Shown piece by piece: positions 32,309 to 40,603 of a stretch of 41,269 nucleotides of DNA (position 1 is its first letter; each line of letters begins with the position of its first letter). The translations under genes were made by a program, and so were the position numbers. The notes beneath the pieces are model-generated. The model saw only the letters and a list, made by a program, of their open reading frames with translations. It did no database searches and was not told the origin of the DNA. Origin of the DNA: CAG-390 sp045633005 (GTDB lineage: Bacteria; Bacillota; Clostridia; Oscillospirales; CAG-272); NCBI GenBank assembly GCA_045633005.1, contig JAZQXT010000042.1:1-41269 (forward strand). The letters run 5' to 3'.

Positions 32309-34299
32309 TGGCAAGCTTTAAATTAGTTTCCGAATTTGCGCCGACGGGCGACCAGCCCGAAGCGATAGAAAAAATAGTCGCGGGGCTTAACGCGGGCGAG
32401 CGTATGCAAACGCTTCTCGGCGTTACGGGCTCGGGCAAGACGTTTACAATGGCAAACGTCATTGCCCGTATGAACCGCCCGACGCTCATTCTCGCGCACA
32501 ACAAGACTCTGGCGGCACAGCTTTGCTCGGAGTTCCGCGAATTCTTCCCCGAAAACGCGGTTGAATATTTCGTTTCCTACTACGATTATTATCAGCCCGA
32601 GGCGTATATCCCGGGTAAGGATATGTATATCGAAAAGGATGCGATGGTAAACGACGAGATAGACCGCTTGCGCCACAGCGCGACCTCGGCTCTCTTTGAG
32701 CGGCGCGACGTTATCATAGTCGCGAGCGTTTCCTGCATCTACTCTCTCGGTGACCCCGAGGAATACAGCCGTCTCGTTTTGGCGGTGCGCCCCGGAATGG
32801 AGATGGAGCGCAACGAATTTTTGCGCCGACTCGCTGCTATCAGCTACACGCGAAACGATATGGCGCCAGAGCGCGACAGCTTCCGCGTGCGCGGCGACAC
32901 CGTAGAGGTCATACCCGCGTCAAGCGGTGACAAGGCACTCCGCGTGGAGTTTTTCGGTGACACCATCGACCGCATATCCGAGATAAACACGGTAACGGGC
33001 GAGCTTTTGCGCCGCCTTTCGTACGCCGCCATCTACCCCGCCACGCACTACGCGGTGTCCGACGATAAAAAGGAGGTCGCACTTCGTGAGATAGAGCGCG
33101 AAATGGTGGAGAGGGCTGAATTTTTTACCTCACAGAACAAATTCCTTGAGGCTCAGCGCATAACCGAGCGCACGAAATACGACCTTGAAATGCTCCGCGA
33201 GATAGGCTTTTGTTCAGGCGTTGAAAACTACTCGCGCGTGCTTTCGGGCAGACCCGCAGGCTCAACGCCGTACACGTTGCTTGATTACTTCCCGCGTGAT
33301 TTTCTGCTGTTCGTGGATGAATCCCACGTTACGCTTCCGCAGGTGCGCGGAATGAGCGGCGGAGATACGGCGCGAAAGCGCAATCTCGTTGATTTCGGCT
33401 TCCGCCTCCCCAGCGCGTACGATAACCGCCCGCTTTATTTTGAGGAATTCGAGTCAAGGATAAATCAAGCCGTATTCGTAAGCGCCACACCGGGGGACTA
33501 CGAGGAGGAGCATTGCGAGCTTGTGACCGAGCAGATAATTCGCCCCACGGGACTCGTTGACCCCGAAATAGAGGTGCGCCCCATCGAGGGTCAGGTGGAC
33601 GATCTCCTGCTTGAGATACGCCGCCGCGCCGAGATAGGCGAGCGCGTGCTTGTGACCACGCTGACGCGTAAAATGGCGGAGGACCTTACCGACTACCTTG
33701 CCGACAACGGCGTAAAGGTAAGATATATCCACTTCAACATCGACACGATGGAGCGTATGCAGATAATACGCGACCTGCGACTTGGCGTTTTCGACGTGCT
33801 TGTCGGAATAAACCTTCTCCGTGAGGGACTTGACATCCCCGAAGTGTCGCTCGTGGCGATACTTGACGCGGACAAGGAAGGTTTTTTGCGTGCGGAGCGC
33901 TCGCTGATACAGACCATAGGACGCGCCGCGCGAAACGCAAACGGAAAGGTCATTATGTACGCGGACACGGTAACGCGCTCTATGAGCCGCGCGATAGCCG
34001 AAACGGAGCGCCGCCGCAAGATACAAAAGGAATATAACGAAAAACACGGCATAGTGCCGAAAACCATCAAAAAGGGCATACGCGACCTTATCGACGTCGG
34101 CTTGCCGAGCGACGAGGCAAGTGCGAAGAAGCAGGACACGGCAAAGCCCGCGAAGATGGGACGTGCAGAGCGCGAAAAGCTTATCGAGAGCATGACGCGC
34201 GAAATGAAGGAGGCGGCAAAGCGGCTTGACTTCGAGCTTGCAGCTTACCTGCGCGACCGCATAAAGATACTGCGCGACGAGGGCGCAAAGAAAAAGTAA
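32308..34299 (+). CDS. uvrB: UvrABC excision repair helicase UvrB
   Basis: Damage-verification helicase of nucleotide excision repair. In 663 residues Walker A is GVTGSGKT (39-46), the beta-hairpin is YYDYYQPEAYIP near 91-102, and helicase motifs include FVDESHVTLPQ and TIGRAARNANGKV. A UVR domain at the C-terminus (EKLIESMTREMKEAAKRLDF) contacts UvrA and UvrC. The start overlaps the preceding stop. Nine bases separate it from uvrA. Confidence 0.97.
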   Translation: MASFKLVSEFAPTGDQPEAIEKIVAGLNAGERMQTLLGVTGSGKTFTMANVIARMNRPTLILAHNKTLAAQLCSEFREFFPENAVEYFVSYYDYYQPEAYIPGKDMYIEKDAMVNDEIDRLRHSATSALFERRDVIIVASVSCIYSLGDPEEYSRLVLAVRPGMEMERNEFLRRLAAISYTRNDMAPERDSFRVRGDTVEVIPASSGDKALRVEFFGDTIDRISEINTVTGELLRRLSYAAIYPATHYAVSDDKKEVALREIEREMVERAEFFTSQNKFLEAQRITERTKYDLEMLREIGFCSGVENYSRVLSGRPAGSTPYTLLDYFPRDFLLFVDESHVTLPQVRGMSGGDTARKRNLVDFGFRLPSAYDNRPLYFEEFESRINQAVFVSATPGDYEEEHCELVTEQIIRPTGLVDPEIEVRPIEGQVDDLLLEIRRRAEIGERVLVTTLTRKMAEDLTDYLADNGVKVRYIHFNIDTMERMQIIRDLRLGVFDVLVGINLLREGLDIPEVSLVAILDADKEGFLRAERSLIQTIGRAARNANGKVIMYADTVTRSMSRAIAETERRRKIQKEYNEKHGIVPKTIKKGIRDLIDVGLPSDEASAKKQDTAKPAKMGRAEREKLIESMTREMKEAAKRLDFELAAYLRDRIKILRDEGAKKK

Positions 34300-34308
34300 G
34301 GAATAAAA

Positions 34309-37149
34309 ATGTCAAAGCAAATTAAAATAACGGGCGCTCGCGTCCACAATTTAAAAAACGTCAATCTTACGATACCGCGCGACAAGCTGGTGGTGTTTAC
34401 GGGGCTTTCGGGCTCGGGTAAATCCTCGCTCGCGTTCGATACCATATACGCCGAGGGACACCGCCGCTTCGTCGAGTCGCTCTCGTCGTACGCAAGGCAG
34501 TTCCTCGGTCAGCTTGACAAGCCCGACCTTGACTCCATCGAGGGACTTTCCCCCGCTATATCAATAGACCAAAAGACCACGTCGAAAAACCCGCGCTCCA
34601 CCGTGGGTACGGTTACGGAGATATACGATTATCTGCGCCTTCTCTACGCGCGAATAGGCGTTCCCCACTGCCCCGTTTGCGGCAAGGAGATACGCCGTCA
34701 GAGCGTTGACCAGATAATCGACCGCATACTCACGCTTCCCGACGGCGAGCGCTTTATGGTGCTCTCCCCCGTTGTTCGCGCCAAGAAGGGTATGCACGAA
34801 AAGGTCTTTGCCGACGCAAAAAAATCGGGCTACGCACGCGTGCGTGTTGACGGAAGCATGTACGACCTTGACGAGGAGATAAAGCTCGACAAAAATCTGC
34901 GCCACAGCATTGAAATCGTAGTCGACCGACTCGTTATCCGCGATGGCATACGCTCGCGCCTTTCGGATTCGGTAGAGACCGCGCTTTCTCTTGCGGAGGG
35001 CAGACTTCTCATCGTTACCGTTCCGCGCGACGAGGGCGATGAAGCGCGTGAGCTTGAGTTTTCGCAGTCATACGCCTGCGAGGAGCACGGCATTTCCTTT
35101 GGCGAGCTTGAGCCGCGTATGTTTTCGTTCAACAACCCAGCGGGCGCGTGCGACGCGTGCGCGGGACTCGGAATGAGCCGCCGCATATCCGTTGAAAAGG
35201 TCATTCCCGACCTTTCGCTTTCGCTCTCACAGGGCGCGATAGCGGTAAACGGCTTCAAATCGCTTGAGGAGGAGAGCTGGAACGGTCCGCTTTTCGCCGC
35301 AGTTGCGGAAAGATTCGGCTTTACTATGGACACTCCCCTTTCCGAGTTCACGGATAAGCAGATGAACGTTCTGCTTTACGGCTCGGGCGAGGAGAAATAC
35401 GACGTTACGCGCTATTTCGGCAAGGAGGCGCACCGCAGACTTGCAAAATTTGAGGGAGTTATACCCATTATCGAGCAACGCATGCAATACGGCGGCGCGG
35501 AGGAATACTACGAGGACTTCGTAGAGGAAGTCCCTTGCCATAAATGCGGCGGCAGACGCTTAAATTCTATGTCGCTCGCCGTTACCGTCGGCGGACTTGC
35601 GATAGACGAGTTCTGTAATCTTTCCGTAGGAAAGGCGCTTGAGCTCGTCAACAACACGGCGCTTGAAATGACCGCGACCGAGGCGGCTATCGCAAACGAG
35701 ATAATCAAGGAAATTCGCGCGCGCCTGAGCTTCCTTGACAGCGTAGGACTTGAATACCTGACGCTTTCGCGCCGCGCGGGAACGCTGTCGGGCGGCGAGG
35801 CACAGCGCATACGCCTTGCTACGCAGATAGGCTCGGCGCTCGTCGGCGTGCTGTACGTGCTTGACGAGCCAAGTATCGGTCTGCATCAGCGCGACAACGA
35901 CAGACTTATCGCAACTCTCAAAAAACTGCGCGACCTCGGGAACACCGTTATCGTGGTCGAGCACGACGAGGATATGATGCGCTCGGCGGACTATCTCGTC
36001 GATATAGGTCCAGGCGCGGGCATTCACGGCGGCGAGGTAGTTGCCGCAGGCACGCCCTCGGAGGTCGCAAAAAACAAGGCTTCGCTGACGGGCGCGTATC
36101 TCTCGGGGCGCAAGAGCATACCGCTCCCCGCCGTGCGCAGAAGCGGAAACGGCAATTTCCTGCGCGTAAGAGGTGCGCAGGTGAACAATCTGCGAGGCGT
36201 TGACGTGGACGTTCCGCTTGGATGCTTCGTTTGCGTAACGGGCGTTTCGGGCTCGGGCAAATCCTCGCTCGTCAACGGCGTTATCAATCCCGTGCTTACG
36301 TCGAAGCTCAACGGCGCGCGCCGCAAGGCGGGCAAGCACACCTCTATTGAGGGCATCGAGCATCTTGACAAGGTCATTGACATCGACCAGAGTCCCATCG
36401 GGCGCACACCGCGCTCAAATCCCGCGACGTATACGGGACTTTTCAATGAAATTCGCACGCTTTTTGCAAAAACTCAGGACGCGGTGACTCGCGGCTACGG
36501 TGCGGGACGCTTTTCCTTTAACGTGCGCGGCGGACGCTGTGAGGCGTGCGGCGGCGACGGTGTAAAAAAGATAGAAATGCACTTTTTGCCCGACGTTTAC
36601 GTTACCTGCGACGTTTGCAAGGGACACAAATACAACCGCGACACGCTGGAAGTAAAGTACAAGGGCAAAAACATCTACGAGGTGCTTGAAATGACCGCCG
36701 AGGAGGGACTCGTTTTCTTTGACAGCATCCCGAAGATACGAAAGTACCTGCAAACGCTTTGCGACGTAGGACTCGGCTACATCAAGATAGGTCAGTCGTC
36801 CACCACCATTTCGGGCGGCGAGGCACAGCGCGTAAAGCTTGCCACCGAGCTTGCAAAAAGAAGCACGGGAAAGACCTTCTACATCCTTGACGAGCCGACG
36901 ACGGGACTTCACACCGACGACGTGGCGCGTCTGTTGACGGTGCTTTCAAGGCTCGTTGAGGCGGGCAACACGGTGCTTGTTATCGAGCATAACCTTGAGG
37001 TCATAAAGACCGCCGACTACATTATCGACCTCGGTCCGGAGGGCGGCGACGGCGGCGGCACGGTAGTGGCAACGGGCACGCCCGAGGAGGTCGCAAAATG
37101 CGAGCGCTCATATACGGGCAAATACCTTAAGGGCTATTTGTCAAAATAA
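34309..37149 (+). CDS. uvrA: UvrABC excision repair ATPase UvrA
   Basis: Damage-recognition ATPase with 946 residues, the normal length. There are two ABC modules: Walker A GLSGSGKSS near 31 and GVSGSGKSS near 645, and signature LSGGEAQRIRLA near 491 and ISGGEAQRVKLA near 830. Zinc cysteines are visible in CPVCGKEI, CDACAGLG and CEACGGDG...CDVCKG. AAGGA lies six bases before the ATG. No hairpin terminator follows; the tRNA-Arg promoter begins 37 bases after the stop. Confidence 0.97.
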   Translation: MSKQIKITGARVHNLKNVNLTIPRDKLVVFTGLSGSGKSSLAFDTIYAEGHRRFVESLSSYARQFLGQLDKPDLDSIEGLSPAISIDQKTTSKNPRSTVGTVTEIYDYLRLLYARIGVPHCPVCGKEIRRQSVDQIIDRILTLPDGERFMVLSPVVRAKKGMHEKVFADAKKSGYARVRVDGSMYDLDEEIKLDKNLRHSIEIVVDRLVIRDGIRSRLSDSVETALSLAEGRLLIVTVPRDEGDEARELEFSQSYACEEHGISFGELEPRMFSFNNPAGACDACAGLGMSRRISVEKVIPDLSLSLSQGAIAVNGFKSLEEESWNGPLFAAVAERFGFTMDTPLSEFTDKQMNVLLYGSGEEKYDVTRYFGKEAHRRLAKFEGVIPIIEQRMQYGGAEEYYEDFVEEVPCHKCGGRRLNSMSLAVTVGGLAIDEFCNLSVGKALELVNNTALEMTATEAAIANEIIKEIRARLSFLDSVGLEYLTLSRRAGTLSGGEAQRIRLATQIGSALVGVLYVLDEPSIGLHQRDNDRLIATLKKLRDLGNTVIVVEHDEDMMRSADYLVDIGPGAGIHGGEVVAAGTPSEVAKNKASLTGAYLSGRKSIPLPAVRRSGNGNFLRVRGAQVNNLRGVDVDVPLGCFVCVTGVSGSGKSSLVNGVINPVLTSKLNGARRKAGKHTSIEGIEHLDKVIDIDQSPIGRTPRSNPATYTGLFNEIRTLFAKTQDAVTRGYGAGRFSFNVRGGRCEACGGDGVKKIEMHFLPDVYVTCDVCKGHKYNRDTLEVKYKGKNIYEVLEMTAEEGLVFFDSIPKIRKYLQTLCDVGLGYIKIGQSSTTISGGEAQRVKLATELAKRSTGKTFYILDEPTTGLHTDDVARLLTVLSRLVEAGNTVLVIEHNLEVIKTADYIIDLGPEGGDGGGTVVATGTPEEVAKCERSYTGKYLKGYLSK

Positions 37150-37185
37150 AATGTCAAATTTTTTTAGATTTTTTCATTTTTGCTA

Positions 37186-37214
37186 TTGACAAACGGTTTG
37201 GAATGTGGTATTAT
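37186..37214 (+). promoter_or_regulatory. promoter of tRNA-Arg
   Basis: TTGACA (37186-37191), 17-bp spacer, TATTAT (37209-37214). A small hairpin, GGGTAC/GTACCC (37219-37236), lies in the short leader before the tRNA. Confidence 0.75.
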
Positions 37215-37243
37215 ATGTGGGTACGAAAAAGTACCCAATAAAT

Positions 37244-37320
37244 GCGCCGTTAGCTCAGCCGGATAGAGTGTTTGGCTACGAACCAAAAGGCCAGGGGTTC
37301 GAGTCCCTTACGGCGCGCCA
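37244..37320 (+). tRNA. tRNA-Arg (anticodon ACG)
   Basis: A 77-base cloverleaf. Acceptor arms are GCGCCGT / ACGGCGC, D-stem GCTC/GAGT, anticodon stem TTTGG/CCAAA with loop CTACGAA (anticodon ACG), and T-arm AGGGG TTCGAGT CCCTT. The CCA is encoded. The A at position 34 would be edited to inosine to read CGN codons. It is followed at once by the hairpin-array repeat, whose first hairpin is its terminator. Confidence 0.96.
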
Positions 37321-37542
37321 GCAAAAAACCTCTTTTGTCCTTCGACAAAAGAGGTTTTTTGCATCCAATCCGCAGGATTGGTATGGAATCTCACCGCAGG
37401 TGAGCATGGAATCCGTCGCTTTGCGACGGTATGGCATCACGCATCAGCGTGCATTTTCCCTGCGGCTTGATTCCATGCGCGGCTTCGCCGCAATTCCATA
37501 CATCGCTTCGCGATGATTCCATACCGCAGACAAGCTGCGGAT
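37319..37542 (+). repeat. hairpin-array repeat, copy 1
   Basis: A 224-bp element, present again at 38167-38389 with about three differences. It begins with a 19-bp terminator hairpin (37321-37362) and continues as a chain of small hairpins with different stems: 37365-37381 (CCAATC), 37390-37404 (CTCAC), 37413-37429 (CCGTCGC), 37438-37451 (CACGC), 37479-37491 (GCGGC), 37501-37515 (CATCGC), 37524-37540 (CCGCAG). A further one with stem CAAGGC (37549-37563) lies just past the shared part. Linkers read TATGGAATC or ATGGCATC in the left half and GATTCCAT or AATTCCATAC in the right half, so the whole element is also a loose inverted repeat. No coding potential is apparent. Confidence 0.9.
37321..37362 (+). 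terminator. terminator of tRNA-Arg
   Basis: A perfect 19-bp stem beginning GCAAAAAACCTC with a CTTC loop and a T6 run in the descending arm. It is identical in copy 2 (38169-38210). Confidence 0.88.
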
Positions 37543-37560
37543 GATATACAAGGCTTCGCC

Positions 37561-37589
37561 TTGATTTGTTTGCGAAAAAGTAGTATAAT
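37561..37589 (+). promoter_or_regulatory. promoter of the 164-residue protein gene
   Basis: TTGATT (37561-37566), 17-bp spacer, TATAAT (37584-37589). The -35 box overlaps the last small hairpin of array copy 1. Confidence 0.7.
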
Positions 37590-37613
37590 TCTCTTAAAAG
37601 GAGGAGATTTCCA

Positions 37614-38108
37614 GTGATAAATGATAATTTCAAACATATTGATCCAGATGAGTTTTACGGCAAGGAACTCACTCTTCACGATTGTATATCAGATAAGATT
37701 TCATTTGAAAATCATACACTTCGTTTTTACTTGCCCGATGGTTTTTGGGTAACACCTCATCACGAAGTGAATTCTTCTGAAAAGACAGTACGAACCGATG
37801 CTTCCGTAGTCGACTTTTCAATAGAAGATATTGATGATATATCAGTTCGTGTTTTTACAAGAAACACATGGTGTTGGTCTCGAAAAATGAGCGTGGAAAA
37901 CTGGCATATGGAACAACTCATTACTTCTGTAAATAGAGGGAAATGCACCCTCGAGTTCATTACACAATACAGAACCCATTATGAGCAGATGTGGCATTGT
38001 GCAATTCATTCCAAGAAAAAGCCTTATTATAGGGAATGCCAACTGTACTTGCCGGAAACGGAAGCGACTTTCTTTTGGAATGATCTTCGTCTGAATCGGG
38101 AATGGTAA
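37614..38108 (+). CDS. uncharacterised 164-residue protein between the hairpin-array repeats
   Basis: The 164 residues are cytoplasmic by appearance (no signal, no membrane segment), acidic at the start and rich in tryptophan, histidine and aromatic residues (FWVTPHHE, NTWCWSRKM, QMWHCAIHSKKKPYY). I do not recognise the family. The size and the W-rich beta-type sequence are reminiscent of immunity or antitoxin-like proteins, but that is only an impression. Start is GTG at 37614 with GGAGG nine bases upstream and a good promoter before it, so it should be expressed. Base composition is far AT-richer than the chromosome around it. The gene is framed by two copies of the 224-bp repeat next to a tRNA, which suggests a cassette gained by transfer. 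Confidence 0.78.
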   Translation: MINDNFKHIDPDEFYGKELTLHDCISDKISFENHTLRFYLPDGFWVTPHHEVNSSEKTVRTDASVVDFSIEDIDDISVRVFTRNTWCWSRKMSVENWHMEQLITSVNRGKCTLEFITQYRTHYEQMWHCAIHSKKKPYYRECQLYLPETEATFFWNDLRLNREW

Positions 38109-38166
38109 TCCACAATACTTTTGGTCGTTCTTACCTCCACTTATACACCGTTTAGTCGCTCTTTCG

Positions 38167-38389
38167 CAGCAAAAAACCTCTTTTGTCCTTCGACAAAAGA
38201 GGTTTTTTGCATCCAATCCGCAGGATTGGTATGGAATCTCACCGCAGGTGAGCATGGAATCCGTCGCTTTGCGACGGTATGGCATCACGCGTCAGCGTGA
38301 ATTTCCCTGCGGCTTGATTCCATGCGCGGCTTCGCCGCAATTCCATACATCGCTTCGCGATGATTCCATACCGCAGACAAGCTGCGGAT
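38167..38389 (+). repeat. hairpin-array repeat, copy 2
   Basis: Nearly identical to 37319-37542: one loop base differs (GTCA for ATCA in the CACGC hairpin), and just after it there is one substitution and one deletion. It begins 58 bases after the stop of the 164-residue gene and supplies its terminator (38169-38210). Past the shared part the chain continues with a different hairpin, CACGCC / GGCGTG (38396-38410), after a linker ATTCCATT, so the last unit is not the same as in copy 1. Confidence 0.9.
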
Positions 38390-38416
38390 TCCATTCACGC
38401 CCTCGGCGTGATTTAT

Positions 38417-38454
38417 ATGCGGAAAAAACAAAGCTTTCCTAAACTTTTCCGCAT
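38417..38454. repeat. inverted repeat at the end of array copy 2
   Basis: ATGCGGAAAA (38417-38426) and TTTTCCGCAT (38445-38454), an 18-base centre. Possibly a weak terminator or the right boundary of the repeat region. Confidence 0.5.
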
Positions 38455-38467
38455 CTCCTAAAACATC

Positions 38468-38496
38468 TTGCCTTTTTCAGAATTTTATGCTATAAT
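38468..38496 (+). promoter_or_regulatory. promoter of the metallo-beta-lactamase lipoprotein gene
   Basis: TTGCCT (38468-38473), 17-bp spacer, TATAAT (38491-38496). Confidence 0.65.
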
Positions 38497-38552
38497 TACG
38501 TTAGAAACAAACGCGGATGATCATTCAACAATTTCAATCAAAGGAGAAAAAT

Positions 38553-40553
38553 ATGAAGTACGTAAGACTTATCGCGCTTTTGTTGGTATCTCCCATGCTC
38601 CTCGGAGCATTCGCCGCTTGCTCACCCACGGGTGGCGGCACGCCCGATACCACGGTAGCGCCCGACACTACCCTCCCCGACACTACTGCACCCGACACGA
38701 CGGTAGCTGACACGACGGTTTCCGATACGACCGCATCCGACACCACCGCGGCAGACACTACTGCGGCAGATACCACGGTGCCCGATACCACGGTGCCCGA
38801 TACCACCGTGCCCGACACTACAGCGCCCGACACCACCGTGCCCGACACCACCGTGCCTGACACTACCGTGCCCGACACTACAGCCCCCGTCGTCCCCGAG
38901 CCCGAAGGACTCGTTGTTTACGCAGACGGCGGATATAAGGCTAATATTATCATCAAAAACGGTGCAAGCTCCGCTCTGAAGGACGACCTTGCCTCGCTCC
39001 AAGCCACGTTCAAGAACGTTCTCGGCAAAAAGCCCTCCTCCATAACCGACACCGCCTCGGGTGCGAACGCCCCCGCCATTATCATCGGCAAGACGAGCAT
39101 TGCGGAATCAAGCTCCGCATTCAACAAGCTCGGTGAAAACGAGGCTGCGGCGCAATACGTAAACAACAAGTACGTTATCGTATACTCCACCCCCAAGGGA
39201 CTTGTTCTTCTCCTTGAGAAGATAGAAAAGAAGCTTCGCTCCGCCGCGAAAAAATCCGACACCATCATTATCGACGAGAGCTGGAACATAAAGCTCTCCG
39301 CCGCTGACGTCCTCGGCTACGAGGTAAATAAGCTTAAGGACACCCTTGCGCTTCCCACCTACAACGGCAAGGCGTTCACGTCAAGCGACGTTGACCTCGG
39401 TCAAGGCTCGCTTATGTACATTGCCAAGGGCACGAGCGCCAGCGAGTACGAGCAGTACCTTAAGGACCTTAAGAAAGCGGGATTCGTATTCTACACCGAC
39501 AACGAGATCGGCGGAAATCAGTACGCTACCTACATTACCAAAACGCAGATAGTAAACGTAATGTATTTCCAGAACAAGAGCGAAACGAGAGTTACCGTCG
39601 ACGACAGATCGCAGTTTGACCTGACGGGACTCGAGTCCGACAACATCTACAAGGAAGTAACGAAGCCCTCCCTTACCGTTATCGGAATCGGTGAGTCGGG
39701 ATATCCCGGTGGAATGGGCTACGTTTACAAGCTCTCCGACGGCAGATTCTTCATCATCGACGGCGGTATCACCAGAGCCGAGGAATGCTCCAACAAGGCT
39801 ATGTGCTCGGCAGAATGGCTCTACAACACGCTCCTTGACCTTGCTGACGACCCCGAAAACATCGTTATCGCGGGCTGGCTCCTCACCCACATCCACAACG
39901 ACCACGTCGGCGCGTTCATTGATATGGCAGTAGAAAAGAAATGCACGAGCAGAATAACCGTGCAGACCGTTATATACAGCCAGCCGAACGATCAGCATAT
40001 GAAGGATATCGGCAAATATTACAGACGAGTATGGGTTCCCAACGCGCTCAATCTTTGGAAGGTTGAAAACGTTATCAAGGCTCATCCCGGTCAGGTAATC
40101 CATTTTGCAGACGTTACTATTAACATTCTCGGCTCGCAGGACCTCGTTCTCCCCGGAACTATCTCCTCCCACAACAATATGTCTGTAGTAAGTATGGTAG
40201 AATTCAAGGGCTACGACGCGCTCTACCTTGCGGATGCCGAGGGACTGCTCAACACCCAGCTCAAGAACATCTACGGAAGCGAGCTTAAGTGCGACATCCT
40301 CCAGCTTGCACACCACGGCTATCACAACACGGACGCGGGTATGGTTTACTCCTACGCAAAGCCCACTATCGTATTCTGGCCCGTTAGCACGGGACATTAC
40401 GATGGCTCGGGTGGAGCAACGGTAAGGGACGTAATCTTTAACCGACAGTTCTTCGCGGACGGCATTACGAACCACGTCGCAGGCGAGACGAATATGACCA
40501 TTACCGACTTCAAGACTTGGGTTCCTGAACCGAGATGGAACCCGATGCCTTAA
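38553..40553 (+). CDS. surface lipoprotein with PDTT repeat stalk and metallo-beta-lactamase-fold domain
   Basis: 666 residues. A lipoprotein signal ends in GAFAAC with Cys23 as the likely lipidated residue. Residues 31-111 are 16 xDTTx pentapeptides (PDTTV, PDTTA, ADTTA and similar), a flexible stalk. Residues 115-360 are an unrecognised region with alpha-beta character. Residues 370-660 form a metallo-beta-lactamase fold: THIHNDH at 445-451, YLADAEG near 560 and LAHHGYHNTD near 588, closest in look to the ComEC/Rec2-type hydrolase domain. The substrate is unknown; an extracellular phosphodiester or nucleic acid is possible. AAAGGAG precedes the ATG at 38553. Monocistronic with a strong terminator. 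Confidence 0.87.
   Translation: MKYVRLIALLLVSPMLLGAFAACSPTGGGTPDTTVAPDTTLPDTTAPDTTVADTTVSDTTASDTTAADTTAADTTVPDTTVPDTTVPDTTAPDTTVPDTTVPDTTVPDTTAPVVPEPEGLVVYADGGYKANIIIKNGASSALKDDLASLQATFKNVLGKKPSSITDTASGANAPAIIIGKTSIAESSSAFNKLGENEAAAQYVNNKYVIVYSTPKGLVLLLEKIEKKLRSAAKKSDTIIIDESWNIKLSAADVLGYEVNKLKDTLALPTYNGKAFTSSDVDLGQGSLMYIAKGTSASEYEQYLKDLKKAGFVFYTDNEIGGNQYATYITKTQIVNVMYFQNKSETRVTVDDRSQFDLTGLESDNIYKEVTKPSLTVIGIGESGYPGGMGYVYKLSDGRFFIIDGGITRAEECSNKAMCSAEWLYNTLLDLADDPENIVIAGWLLTHIHNDHVGAFIDMAVEKKCTSRITVQTVIYSQPNDQHMKDIGKYYRRVWVPNALNLWKVENVIKAHPGQVIHFADVTINILGSQDLVLPGTISSHNNMSVVSMVEFKGYDALYLADAEGLLNTQLKNIYGSELKCDILQLAHHGYHNTDAGMVYSYAKPTIVFWPVSTGHYDGSGGATVRDVIFNRQFFADGITNHVAGETNMTITDFKTWVPEPRWNPMP
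38643..38885 (+). repeat. 15-bp tandem repeat encoding the PDTT stalk
   Basis: Sixteen 15-base units (one extra codon after the first) of the type CCCGACACCACCGTG, coding for xDTTx pentapeptides. Several units are identical, so the length can vary in frame by slippage. Confidence 0.93.
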
Positions 40554-40565
40554 AAAATAAAAATT

Positions 40566-40597
40566 GGGGTATCAAATGCTTTTGCATTTGATACCCC
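40566..40597. terminator. bidirectional terminator
   Basis: A 14-bp stem, GGGGTATCAAATGC with its complement, and a TTTT loop. AT-rich tails on both strands; it serves the lipoprotein gene and the converging SGNH hydrolase gene. Confidence 0.85.
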
Positions 40598-40603
40598 CTA
40601 TTT

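Noticed and set aside
37150..37185. Terminator after uvrA
   Set aside because: The stretch is T-rich but I see no stem; transcription may run on into the tRNA and stop at 37321-37362.
37365..37563. CRISPR array
   Set aside because: The spacing is regular, but the constant parts are only about 8-10 bases and change orientation halfway, and the variable parts are palindromes rather than random spacers; no cas genes are present.
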